Positions 30,542 through 41,397 of a stretch of 64,000 nucleotides of DNA are shown in pieces. The notes under the pieces are model-generated. The model was given only the letters and a program-made list of their open reading frames with translations, was not told the DNA's origin and did not search any database. The DNA is taken from positions 4,593,001 through 4,657,000 of the forward strand of contig WOAB01000589.1 of assembly GCA_027886185.1 (NCBI GenBank), given 5' to 3'. The translations under genes and the position numbers were made by a program. The number at the start of each line of letters is the position of its first letter. The stretch's first letter is position 1. Source of the stretch: Rheum nobile (lineage: Eukaryota; Streptophyta; Magnoliopsida; Caryophyllales; Polygonaceae).

Positions 30542-31952
30542 TGATATGCGGCATATTGTATGGCGTATCTAGGGATTATTAGCATGATTTAGAGTATGTT
30601 TGGATATGACTTGATGGTAATTCTGTAATCCGGAAGAGAAGACGAGAAGTGAAGAAATCATGGGATTTACAGAGATTTGAAGTGCATTGAAGAGTAGAAG
30701 AACAGTGTGTTGAATTCAATTGGTTCGTTCTCTTTACTCAGATATCCAAATGGAGTGATTCCAATTCTAGGAGTTAGATCTTGAAGTCTACTGCAATTCC
30801 TCAAAATATTAGCTTAATCCGAGTTGGGAATCAAACGTTATGACGTTTGTACGGAAGTGTCGCAGATGCTGGAGTAACACCGCACCCGCGGCAACATCAC
30901 CGCAAACCGCGGTGAGCCAGCAGAGAAGAAGGCGCGAAGTTCTGGAAGACCACCGCACCCCGCGGTGGGTATTGCCGCACCCAGCGGTGACGATGCGCTG
31001 AAGACTTTCCCGGATTTATTTCCGGAATTTCTATTTCATTTTTATTTTATTTCTGAAACTTTGTTTCCAAGTTTGTTATTTCCTTTTATTTATTTTTTGA
31101 ATTATTTGCCCTAGTATTTAAGGATCTAACCTAGACTTTGTTTAGGTTAACCTAGTTGCCACCTTTCATAGTTTTTTCTCTCACAAACCCTATGGAGAAC
31201 TAAACCTCCATTGTTGCACTTGACGTTTTGAAGCCTTCAATTGATTGGTTGTGAGTTTTCTACTCTTGTTCGTTTTCCTATCTAGTTGTATTAATTCTCT
31301 TGCGCTTGAATGTTTATTGAATCTTATTGGTTTATCTAGACTGATCACCTAGGTTTATTGATATTATCCATATAGCTAGGACTTGTGATTCCGGGTTCGG
31401 GTTGCATATCTAGTAGCAAACACGATTTACATAAGCGGGTTGCGAGTGTTCATCGTGAGAGAGAGTTAATTGCATGCTTATAGTAACGGGTTGTTTCTAT
31501 TGCATGTATCTTGCTGAATCATTGGTTGAATGCTATTGCTTTGTTGAGTCTTGAAGGTTTTCGGATTTGATTTAGTAATAAGTATTATTAGGGCTGGTAG
31601 AACTAATAGTTACATATGATCGGGATAAGAACAACTAAAGGAAAGATAAGAACTTGAGATTGATAGAATTAAGTGATCAACCATATCTCTTGTTGTGTGG
31701 ATCTTTGTCAGGTGTGAAGCTTTTCCCAATCATATTCACAACCTTTGCCTGCGAATCTGTTTACTTTTCTAATTGTTGTTTGGTTACGAAAATCATACAA
31801 CCCCCCCCCCCCCCCCCTAGTTCCTAGTTGGTGACTTGCAATTACTTGAATTGATAATCTAATTCTCTGTGGGATTCGACCCTTACTTGCCCAAACTACT
31901 TGTTTAGGTTTGTTAGGATTATTTTGTTTAGGTGTCACGACAACGCCTATCA
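30542..31952 (+). repeat. 3' LTR of element B
   Basis: 1411 bp, TGATATGCGG...AACGCCTATCA, followed by the GCCCT duplication. It carries the hairpin motifs at about 30876-30990 and a 17-C run near 31800. Confidence 0.9.
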
Positions 31953-31957
31953 GCCCT

Positions 31958-33002
31958 CCAAGGGCGTGGCAAGCACCGTACTCTTTTGGCTCGTCGCCAC
32001 GGCCTCCCGCCGACACCTCTTGATGGGATTCCTTATTCCACATTGGTGCTTAACTTTGACCACCCCATCATGAGAGGCGTGGCCTTGCTTCTCAATTGGT
32101 CGCCGACATCACTACCGCCAGGGACCGCGCCTTTGCCACGCTACCAAGGAGACCGACCGCCCCTTAAGGAGCTCTCACCACTCGGCCTTCATACGGCCTT
32201 TGCCCTCTTGCGGATGCATGCACGTGGAATGACCCTTGTGGACCCTTACCCCAATGACGAGTGGTGCAAGATGGATCGAGACAAGATTGTCAACATCTTG
32301 TCTCCGAGGTATGGGTTTTCCTCTCCTCATCATGCTTACACTTTCATGCTTCATATCCCTTTGTCTTTGCATGCACCCAAGACACCCCATAGTCCTCTCT
32401 CCCCGGCGTGCGCCATGTTAGATGACCTTGCGGGACATTCTTGGGATGACTTTCCCCTTCCCCGAGCACATGAGCTTTGTGACCTTAGAGCCCCATTTAG
32501 GACATTATTGCTTAAGGATGCCCTCGAGTGCCATTTTGAGTTTGGGAACACAAGCTATGTCACCACCTTTAAGGATTATACCCTTGCACCACCACTTGTT
32601 CCCCCTTTGCCTAGGTTCCACCCTTCCGGCCCTTACGCGCCCTTTTTTCATGCATCCACCACTTGGGATGACCTAGCTACGGTTTTTCTCACCAGATTGC
32701 ACATGTGTAAGAAGGGGAGGAATTCCATATATGTTTTAGGTGAGACAACCCCTAGGAGAGCTCGTGGAAGGTCTTGTCTTCCACCACCACCAACAACCGA
32801 ACGACCTCCCTTTCCTTTTGGCTTCGAGGGAATCCCTAACGCTATTGTGGTGGTTTGTACATCTAATTTAGTGACTCGTTTTTGGAGATTTTGGTGGCTG
32901 CATTTTGGGGTGTGCTATATCCTTGACACTAGTTGCCCTCTTCCCCCCGATGACTTGCTTAGGGCCATCCTTAGGGCTCCCCCACACCGTTGGCTAACTT
33001 GA
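31958..33002 (+). CDS. Unknown frame of element C downstream of protease
   Basis: About 347 codons remain open from the B insertion point to TGA at 33000-33002. Contents include PPTPLDGIPYSTLVLNFDHP, HARGMTLVDPYPNDEWCKMD, LSPRYGFSSPHHAYTFML, SWDDFPLPRAHELCDL, TTWDDLATVFLTRLHMCKKG and a C-terminus rich in Trp and Phe. No reverse transcriptase (YxDD), RNase H or integrase (HHCC, DDE) motif is visible. It continues the protease frame across the B insertion. It sits where pol should be and ends about 170 nt before the polypurine tract. Function unknown; it may be a captured or lineage-specific protein. Confidence 0.6.
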
Positions 33003-33171
33003 CCATTCCTTGTTGAGTTTACTTGTCCTAGGACTTTTGCAGACTTGCCTCCTACGTGTGCACGGATTCCAGCCCGGGGTCGCTTCACTCCTCGCCCATC
33101 CGGCCATGACGCCTCCCGAGTGATCAAGTGGCTCGTAGATGTTGCACCCGGATTGATTACAATTCTCCCTC

Positions 33172-33184
33172 AAGAAGGGGAGAG
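33172..33184 (+). promoter_or_regulatory. Polypurine tract of element C
   Basis: AAGAAGGGGAGAG abuts the 3' LTR start TGATGAG at 33185 and would prime plus-strand synthesis. Confidence 0.85.
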
Positions 33185-34026
33185 TGATGAGTGCCAAACA
33201 CCCATCAACAAGGACACTCAAGGTCCAGTGACTAGGGCACGAGCCCGACCCATGGCACAAACCCTCAACGCCCTAGTCCACCGTGCCCTCTCAAGCCCAA
33301 GCAACGGAGATCCACCAACCCAAGGGACAAACCTACTCTTGGGCCTCATCTCGGAGAAGCCAAGACGCTGACGCCTCAATGCCACGACAATCAAGCATCC
33401 GATGCTTCGACTCCAAGGCATGCAAGCGCGCGTCCCTATCCAAGCCTTTGTGGCTTTTATCCCATTTTCCCCTTTTGTCAATTAATTCTTGTTAGTGCCT
33501 TTCCATTTTGGGTTTATTTATGCATTTCCTTTTATTGGTGGGCGTGTGGACCCATTTGCCAATGGCTCCTAGTCCACCCAACAACCCTAGACTATTTAAA
33601 CTCCTTGTTGTCTCCTTTTGCAAACTAGTTGAAGAATAGAGAATTGGAATATTGCCTTGGGTAGAGGAATCCTCCCCTAAGGTCTCCAATTATTTTCTAT
33701 CAACTCAAGCTCTCCCAAATCTCTTCCTTTTTTCTCCCTTCATGATTACTCAATCAAACATTCATCAAATCTAGATCCAAGTTCGTTTCGGTCAAGGAAC
33801 CTCCAAGGGAGGTTCCCTTGGTCTCTTCGCCGGCGCCACCATCCAACCCTAGCTCCGGCCAGTCCTCCCCTCATTTCGGCGTCCTTTCTCTCTTGGCTGC
33901 CGTCTTGAGCCCCCAAGGGCCTTAGGAGATCGTCCATTCACAAGGAGAAGGGAGTCTTCACTTGGCTTAGTCTAGATCGAGCTAGTTGGGAAGAAAAGCC
34001 TCACATTGGAGGTTTGATTCTCATCA
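33185..34026 (+). repeat. 3' LTR of element C
   Basis: 842 bp, nearly identical to the split 5' LTR, with the GGAACCTCC-AAG-GGAGGTTCC hairpin at 33796-33816 and CTATTTAAAC upstream of it. It is followed by AACAG (34027-34031). Confidence 0.9.
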
Positions 34027-34031
34027 AACAG

Positions 34032-37000
34032 CTAACACCATGACCGCAGCACCTACGGACCCATCGTGGCGTGTCGACAGCGGGGCATCCCATCACGTTA
34101 CCCATTCCCTAAACAACCTTGCTCTACACCACCCCTACACTACTCCAGATGAATTGTTTAATGACAATGGTACAGGTTTATCTGTTACACACACTGGGAC
34201 TCTAAAGCTTAACTTTCCTTCTAATAATTTCACTTGTCTAATGTTCTTTGTGTTCCTTCAATTTCCAAAAAATATCATATCAGTTTCTCAATTCACTGAT
34301 CAAACCAAATATGCTATTGTCTTCTTACCATCTTGTTTTCTTGTGAAGGATATCAAAACATGAACAACAATTCTTAAGGGTCCATGCGTTGACAGTGTCT
34401 ACAAATGGCCCTTGCCCAATCTGATCGTCAAGAGTGCTCAAGTCCTCTCCTCTGCGTCGTGGCACCACATTCTCGGCCATCCCTCCACTGCCATCTACAA
34501 ATTTACCCAACAACATTTTCAACTAGGATCTTTTACTTTTATGCAGTCGGATTGTGTTTCTTGTCAACTAAACAAAAGCCATAAGTTACCATTTCAGTCA
34601 TCTAGTCTAGAGGTATCTCATCCTCTTGAGATCGTCTTTTTTGATGTATGGTCGCCTCCAGTTCATCCTTATGATGGTCATTAATACTATGTTATTTTTG
34701 TTGATCACTTTACCAAGTATGTTTGGTTTTACCCTCTCAAAAAGAAATCTGAAACACATTTTGTTTTCATCAAGTTCAAATCCTTAGTCGAAAATTACTT
34801 TAAACACAAAATCATAGTCATGTGTTCTGATAATGCTGGGCAATATATAGCACTCAAAAATTTCTTAGGAACTCATGGGATCGGCCTTTTCACAACTCCT
34901 CACACTCCCGAACATAATCAAATTTCTGAACGAAAGAATAGACATATTGTTGAAACTGGTCTTTTCTTAGGAACTCGTGTGTTTTCCATGGCTTAAACCT
35001 TACAATTCTCATAAACTTGAACTTCGGTCTATTGTTTGTGTGTTTGTAGGTTACTCCTCAACTTAGCATGCTTATCAATGTCTGGATCCTCTAACAAAAT
35101 GCATTTACACATCTCGCCATGATTGTTTTCTAGAGAACGAATTTCCATACAAAAACAGACCTTCACAAAAAGACCTTAGCCACGAGACAATTGGGGACGA
35201 ATGGTCCCGCTTCTCTGTACCACTCTTGCGACCTCAAGCTGCAAATGAGCCCACCCACGTCAAAATATTCCCCTAGCCAATCACCAACAACCCAATCCCA
35301 ACCAACCTCAAAAAACTCGACCCCACGTTCCCAAATTACTAAAATTGTCGGCCCTAATAACTCTCCCACTCAACGACCCCCACCCCCTCCAAATCAAAAC
35401 ATCCCCACTTCAAATCCTATCAATAACTACTCCATGGATAATATCTCTTATCCACACCAATAAATCCGTAACAACCCCAACACCCTCCCCTCTCCTAACC
35501 CTACTCGCCTGAAACCCACACACCACCGACCCAAACCCGCTCACAAATTTTAATACTGCCACCACTTCCTGAGCGAGGTATAATCATTCACTCTCGAAAC
35601 AACATCTCCAAACCGATCAAAAAGTTAAACCTAAATGCCCAAATCGCCACACTCGAACCAAAGACCATTACCTAAGCCCTGAAAAACCCCGAGTAGCGTG
35701 CTGCAATGCAAAAGGAATTTGATGCTTTATGTTAAAATGAAAGATGGGACTTGGTTCCGCCATCAGAGGGTCAAAATTTGGTCAAATGTAAGTGGGTCTA
35801 CCAAGTAAAATATCAACATGATGGTTCTATTAGACAAGTACAAGGCTAAGTTGGTTGTGAAGGGTTTTCATCAAAGACCTGGTTAGGACTTCACCGAAAC
35901 ATTTAACCCATTTTGTAAAGACCATTATTGTTCAAGTACGTAATTCTCACTCTTGTATTCAGTAAAGGCTGGTGTCTCAAACAATTAGACCAACAACGCG
36001 TTCTTGTAGGGAACGCTCAATGAATCTGTGTTCATGACTCAACTGCTTGGGTTTATTAACAAGGACCATCTGATTTTTGTCTATAAGCTCAAAAAAGCGC
36101 TCTATGGCCTGAAGCAGGCTTCGCGTGCTTAGTACAATGAAATCAGGGGTTACCTTCTTCAACATAGTTTTCAAAATTCGATTGTTGATACATCTTTATT
36201 TATATTTCAACATGGTCTAACTACTCTATTCCTGTTAATCTATGTGGAAGATATAATCGTTACAAGGAACTCCTTCACTGATGTTGACCAACTAATTAGT
36301 CAACTTGGTTTAAAATTTTGGCTCAAGGATCTAGGACTTTTGCTATTTTCTTGGTGTCGGGGTGCTACCTTCAAGTGATGGTGTTTTCTCTGTCAGCATA
36401 TATATGTTTTTGATTTATTACAAAAGGCCGGAATGATAGAAACAAAGCCGATGTGGACACCAATTATTGCCACATCCCTGTTGTTGTGTGACGATGGCAC
36501 GCCACTGCCTTCACTGAACGAGTACAAAACTCTTGTACGCAGCCTTCAATATTTCGGTTTGACGAGGCCAGATGTTGCATTAACTGTAAACAAATTGTCG
36601 CAATTCATGCATCGCCCAACAACCAGTCACTGGACTACACTGAAGTTCGTAATCATGTATCTCGCAGGCAGTCTTGATTGAGGTATTCATATTTCTGCCA
36701 ATGCCCCACTTGATTTTCATTATTATTCAAATGCTAACTGGGCGGGAGACAATGATGATTTCATTTCTACCACTGGTTACATATTATATTTGGGTTCAAC
36801 ACCCATCTCCTAGAGCTCACGCAAGCAGAAGTCAGTAGTGTGCTCTTCCACCGAAGCTGAATAAAAGGCTCTCGCTGACTCGGTTGTTGAACTCTTTTGG
36901 GTGTTATCGTTATTTGTTGAAGTTGGTCTCACTCTGCAACATCAACCAGTGATTTATTATGACAATTTCGGAGCTACCAGCTTAAGTTCCAACTCGATAT

Positions 37001-37197
37001 TTCATTTCCGCATGAAGCATATAGCATTTGCATACCATTTTGTTCGGGAACAAGTACAAAAAGGTGTATTTCGGGTTACACATATCTCCAAAAATGACCA
37101 GCTAGCTGATGTGTTAACAAAACCGCTCCTCAGGCCACGGTTTGAAGCTCTCTTGTCCAAGCTGCATCTTTCCCATAAGGTCGATCAACTTGTGAGG

Positions 37198-37203
<6 letters not shown>
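34032..37203 (+). pseudogene. Copia pol of element D
   Basis: After the C insertion the copia reading resumes: protease WRVDSGASHHVTHS (about 34068-34110); GAG-pre-integrase SWHHILGHPSTAIYKFTQQH with CVSCQLNKSHK (34455-34590); integrase DHFTKYVWFYPL, CSDNAGQY and TPEHNQISERKNRH (34700-34950); reverse transcriptase KLVVKGFHQRPG, KKALYGLKQAS and LLIYVEDIIVT (YVDD altered to YVED, near 36240); RNase H PDVALTVNKLSQFMHRPT, SSTEAE and KNDQLADVLTKPL to 37203. Numerous stops and frameshifts and shortened segments mark it as long dead. Confidence 0.9.
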
Positions 37204-37235
<32 letters not shown>

Positions 37236-37237
37236 GA

Positions 37238-37384
37238 TGTTCAGTTATTTTAGATAATCATTGTTTTATTTTAATTGCGAATTTATCTTCTAGTTAGAGA
37301 TTATCTCTCTCAGTTTGTCAGCTCTTCATGTACAAGTTAACTTATCAATGAATAACATCAGTACACTTTTCCTAAGCCTCTATA
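37238..37384 (+). repeat. 3' LTR of element D
   Basis: Homologous to 12471-12632 but its start has been replaced or extended by an (AAT)n microsatellite at 37201-37235. Confidence 0.75.
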
Positions 37385-37469
37385 TCACCACTTTTTTTTT
37401 ACTTTTTTTTGAATTATTTTTCGAACTTTTTTTAATTATTTCGAAAACTTTTTTTGGGCCACTTTTTTG

Positions 37470-38650
37470 GGTGGTATATGTGCATTTGACGAACACCATT
37501 ATGTGCATCTAGCAAACAACATTATGTGCATTTGGCGACACCATTATGTGCGTTTAGTTATAACGCGAATGTGCAATTGGTTTTAATGTGAATGTGCATT
37601 TGACAAACACTTTTTTCATTTTTTTATATTTTTCCGAACACTTTTTTTTTCGGGCCATTTTTTAGCAAATTTTATGTATTTGACGAACACCATTATGTGC
37701 ATTTGGCGAACACCATTATGTGCATTTGGTTATAACGTGAATGTGCATTTGGATATAACTTGATGTGCATTTGGGCATTTTGATGTGCATTTGTGCGTTT
37801 TGATGTGCATTTGTGCATTTTGATGTGCACTTGGTTATAACGTGGATGTGCATTTGGCAAACATCATTATGTGTATTTGGTTATAATGTGAATGTACATT
37901 TGGTTATAACGTGAATGTACAAATGGTTATAACGTGAATGTGCATTTTGTTATAATGTAAATGTGCATTTGAATATAATTTGATGTGCATTTTGCATATG
38001 ATGTGCATTTCTGCATTTTGATGTGCCTTTGTGCATTTGGTTATGACAAATACACATCCCAAATAAACTAGATGTGCATTTGATATACAAATTCACATTT
38101 ATTTATATACAAATGCACATCCTAAAAAAAAAAACTAGATCAAATGCACATCTAGTTATATACAAATGCATATCTAGCAATATATAAATGCACAACCTAT
38201 GAAAAACTAGATGTGTATTTGATATATAAATTCACATCTAGCTATATACAAATGCACATCCTAAAAAAAAACTAGATGTACATTTGATGTACAAATGCGC
38301 ATATTGTTATATACAAATACACATCCTAAAAAAACAAAACTAGATGTGCATTTGTACCAAATGCACACCTTGTTACATACAAATGCACATCCAAAAAAAA
38401 AAATAGATGTATACAAATGCACATATAGTTATATACAAATACACATCTTGTTATATACAGATGCATATCCCAAAAAAGAGCTAGATGTGCATTTGATATA
38501 CAAATATACACCTTGTTATATACAAATGCACGTCTAATTGTATATAAATACACATTTTGTTACATACAAATGCACATTCTAGAAGAAGAAAAAACTAGAA
38601 TTTGATATACGAATGCACATCTTGTTACACAGAAATACACATACTAAAAA
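37470..38650. repeat. Inverted minisatellite arrays of element E
   Basis: From 37470 to about 38040 TGTGCATTTGG-TTATAACG-TGAA units recur every 20-30 bp. From about 38040 to 38650 the complementary orientation appears, as TATACAAATGCACATC units with A-runs, about 60 bp per higher-order unit. The two halves could pair as one large hairpin. Frames translating to YTNTHPKK-like repeats are only the array read through. Confidence 0.8.
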
Positions 38651-38872
38651 AAAGTATAAAAAATAATGATATCATTAGTGATACGTGTCAGCACGAAAAT
38701 GGTGAGAACGATTTCTCACGCGGATGACTGTTCTCACCTGAACGCTCCCATGTATATGTGTGTTTTTTAACAACCAAAACCGATATTAGATTCGCATACA
38801 ATATGTATGACAAATAAAGATTCACCTACAATATCATGCAAGCTAGTGTAACACTCAAAACAATTATATTCT

Positions 38873-39391
38873 GGGAAATTCTTGTTGGTGCCCTTGAGTT
38901 TAGGGTTATTTCTTTTGGTGTCACATGATTAACTTTTTTTCGATTGATGCCCCTAAGGTTTTGTGTTTGTTTACTTCGTAACCAAGTGTTTTCATATTCT
39001 CACTCCTCAAGTTCGAATTGATCAAATATAAGTCCACCATTGTGTTTCTCACCCCCAAATTTGTAGGATTTGATTTCTAAAACACCAAAATTCATATCCA
39101 AACCATCTCGATTTGAATTTTAAAACAACATTCCACTTTTGACTTTAGAAATTCAAATCGAGATGGTTCGGGTTTGGTTTTGAGTGTTTTAGGAGTCGGA
39201 TCGTATTAATTTGAGGACGAGAAACACAACGGTGGTCTTGGATTTAATCAATTCGAACTAGAATAGTACGGATATGGAAAAACATGACTACGAAGCAAAC
39301 AAACACAACTTTAGGGACACCAACCGAAAAAAAAAATTATAGAATAGCAACAGAATAACCCTAAACTCAGGGACATTAATAGAAATTTCCC
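38873..39391. mobile_element. Foldback (MULE-like) element
   Basis: The left part GGGAAATTCTTGTTGGTG, GAGTTTAGGGTTATT and the right part, read on the complement (GGGAAATTTCTATTAATG, GAGTTTAGGGTTATT), form imperfect inverted repeats of about 240 bp with a short centre near 39130. CAAATCGAGATGGTT and its complement lie near the middle. Flanks TTATATTCT (38864-38872) and TTATATTTA (39392-39400) agree at 7 of 9 positions, suggesting an old 9-bp Mutator-type duplication. No coding capacity. Confidence 0.65.
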
Positions 39392-39934
39392 TTATATTTA
39401 CAATAATGATAATTTAACATCGTAAGCGTGAAGAAAACTGGAGCAGCTGAACTTATGGAGATGAAGTGTACATAACATTTTGGGCTACTTGCAGAAATGG
39501 TGCTAAATCTGTTTCACTGGGAAACGTTACTTAGTACGAACGGGGTATTATATTTAGTAGGTTAATTTAAGTTAATTAGATTAGATTATTACCAAAATTG
39601 TATGAAATAAAAAGCTAGCATGCACGTATTTATGTGGATGATTCCTGAAAGTGAAAATTCCTACCACCTTCCACCAACCACATGTTGCATATATGGTTCC
39701 TCTCACAAAAGTTTACAAACACAAATAACAACCTTTCTACAACTCATTACTCCATTATTTAATTAATTAATCTCCCCCTCTAGAAGATACCTATATATGA
39801 GTATGACAAAGAACAACCTACTTTAGTTTATATCTCCAATTTTTCCATGTCCACTTCCAAATGTACAAAATATTTGGTAGGTGATCATATATTTACATTT
39901 TCAGTGCGCTTAATTTTTTTGGGGATATCTTATG

Positions 39935-40193
39935 GAGTGCGGTTCCGGTGCAGAGCACTCTTCCCGTGCGGACGTGCAGACATACACTATAGAGCCTTAT
40001 TTGTGCACTTTAGAGCCTTATTTGTGCACTTTTGTAAAAAAATTGAAAAATGCTTGGAAAAAAAATTGAAAAGAAATTTTTTTTTTTTTTTGAAAAAGTG
40101 CACAAATAAGACGTTAAAGTGCATAAATAAGGCCCTAAAGTGCATGATCCGCACGTCCGCACGGGAAGAGTGCTCCGCATATGATCCAAACTC
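39935..40193. mobile_element. MULE-type hairpin MITE (10-bp TSD)
   Basis: A 259-bp element with perfect flanking ATATCTTATG at 39925-39934 and 40194-40203. The arms share GAGCACTCTTCCCGTGCGGA and CGTGC, then GCCTTATTTGTGCACTTT-like units, in inverted order, leaving a short T/A-rich loop. TSD length and inverted structure fit Mutator-like MITEs. Confidence 0.85.
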
Positions 40194-40203
40194 ATATCTT
40201 ATG

Positions 40204-41394
40204 AATACGTACTTGATGTAATTGATTAGCTACTGAGGAAGTGAGGACGCGCGAACATCGAATCTCATTTGTTTTAAGATCGTTATTAATCAATGGAAAT
40301 ACAAAAATACAAGAGTTTAATTATAAGTCTATGGACCTTGCTTAAGATAGTTGATTAATTACGGATCGGACCTACGGTAGAGTAATACACAAGTATACAT
40401 AAAACTTATATATCTTTTACTTACAAAGAAAAAGTCTTGCTTTCCTTGAAGACATAATTAGTGGGATATCGATCTGGATATATTTGTTGCTACAAGTAAT
40501 TAACCAATTTAGACATATGCTGCATCTTCTATTGTTCACTCTATTGTGATTGATACATTTTCAAATTAAATATATTCATAGATAGAATTATACTAAAAAG
40601 ATAGAAGAACTAAAATATTATTGGTGAGTCCGAGTCGTAAGGACTAATTTTAAACCATGCACGACATTTGTGTAGCATGGAGACAATATATTAATTAAGC
40701 TCAACACCTCCAATATCAGTGAAAATGAATTCAATAATCAACAACCACATATAAGTTCAACATTATAACATCGTTCGTTGCAGTTTTGACATACAAAATG
40801 TTTAGCGATTGCATCAGATTTAGTATAGTAGAACATAGAAGTTATAGTATATAATAGGCGGAAACATTACTTTCACACGTACCTATTTTAAGGATTTTTT
40901 TAGCAATCCACAATTAGTTTGAGAGTTAACTAGAAAAGAGCGGCCTTGAGCCCCGCTCCTAGTCTATGAGGTGGGCTTATGCAACGGTAAACAAGTGGGC
41001 CCAAACCTATAAACCCGCGTAAAGTGAAAGATAGGGCCCACCACGCCAGCTGGCTCTCTTTTCTGTCTTCATTTGGTTGTTCTTTTCTTTTGTTTAATTC
41101 TCACCAAACGCTAACAAAATTGTCTTTCTAACTTCTTGATTTAGATTGATCTGCAATTCACACTCTAAAAATGAACACCTTAATTAATTCCCCCTAGGTT
41201 TAAAATCACACTACTTAGTTATCATGTTCACCGATAAAAAAATTTATTTAAGTTCGTGGGTCGATAAACTAGATGTCGTGCATATATGAACGCACATACG
41301 CATATAAGCCTAGTTCATAAGTCCGATGAGCTTCCATCCTAAACCCCAATTGGTAATAAGATGAATATTTCACTAACCTTATATATATATATTA
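40204..41394. other. Intergenic, no gene seen
   Basis: AT-rich sequence; a GC-richer patch at 40940-41060 contains GCGGCCTTGAGCCCCGCTCC and GGGCCCACC phrases but no open frame or recognised element. Confidence 0.4.
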
Positions 41395-41397
41395 GAC

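Larger units (their letters stand above)
24953..31952 (+). mobile_element. Element B: non-autonomous Athila-like LTR retrotransposon
   Basis: A 7.0-kb element in the coding part of C with perfect duplication GCCCT (24948-24952 and 31953-31957). LTRs are 1414 bp (24953-26366) and 1411 bp (30542-31952). It encodes a leader peptide, Gag and an intact retropepsin, then goes directly to the GGGAGGCAACCCG block that normally follows Athila pol. Reverse transcriptase and integrase are missing. It is related to A in Gag, protease, primer site, LTR 3' end and 3' block, but carries a different hairpin motif. Confidence 0.9.
13673..34026 (+). mobile_element. Element C: Ty3/gypsy element hosting A and B
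   Basis: It is flanked by AACAG at 13668-13672 and 34027-34031, begins TGATGAGTGCC and ends CTCATCA. Once A (13962-20629) and B (24953-31952) with their duplications are discounted, it has two LTRs of 842 bp each, an initiator tRNA-Met primer site (21190-21202), gag, retropepsin, an unknown frame and a polypurine tract AAGAAGGGGAGAG (33172-33184). Total is about 6.7 kb. The protease sequence points to a chromovirus-type Ty3/gypsy lineage. No reverse transcriptase, RNase H or integrase is present, so it must rely on a partner. Confidence 0.9.
12471..37384 (+). mobile_element. Element D: decayed Ty1/copia retrotransposon
   Basis: A copia element of about 4.5 kb, split by element C at 13673. 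It has short LTRs (about 150-160 bp; 12471-12632 and about 37238-37384), TGGTATCAG primer-binding site at 12633, then gag, protease, integrase, reverse transcriptase and RNase H in copia order, all with stops and frameshifts. Flanks show only a 4-bp match (TCAC), so the target duplication is imperfect. Domain order and primer site make the superfamily certain. Confidence 0.85.
12397..38750. mobile_element. Element E: TIR element split by the retrotransposon nest
   Basis: The outermost element of the nest. Its left end begins TGGGAAGTGTTGGCGAGAA, and its right end, read on the opposite strand, begins TGGGAGCGTTCAGGTGAGAA. Both continue with TTTTCG-YG-YTG-ACACGTRTCA. Only 12397-12470 and 37385-38750 belong to E; the copia element D occupies the rest. 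The interior is an array of TGTGCATTTG-type repeats in one orientation, then in the other. It encodes nothing. The ends resemble Mutator-like non-autonomous elements, but the flanking (TA)n sequence prevents recognition of a target duplication. A similar element is seen at 61.2-62.06 kb. Confidence 0.5.

Noticed and set aside
38295..38553. Repeated HPKK/YTN peptides resembling a repeat protein
   Set aside because: By-product of the CAAATGCACATC array of element E.
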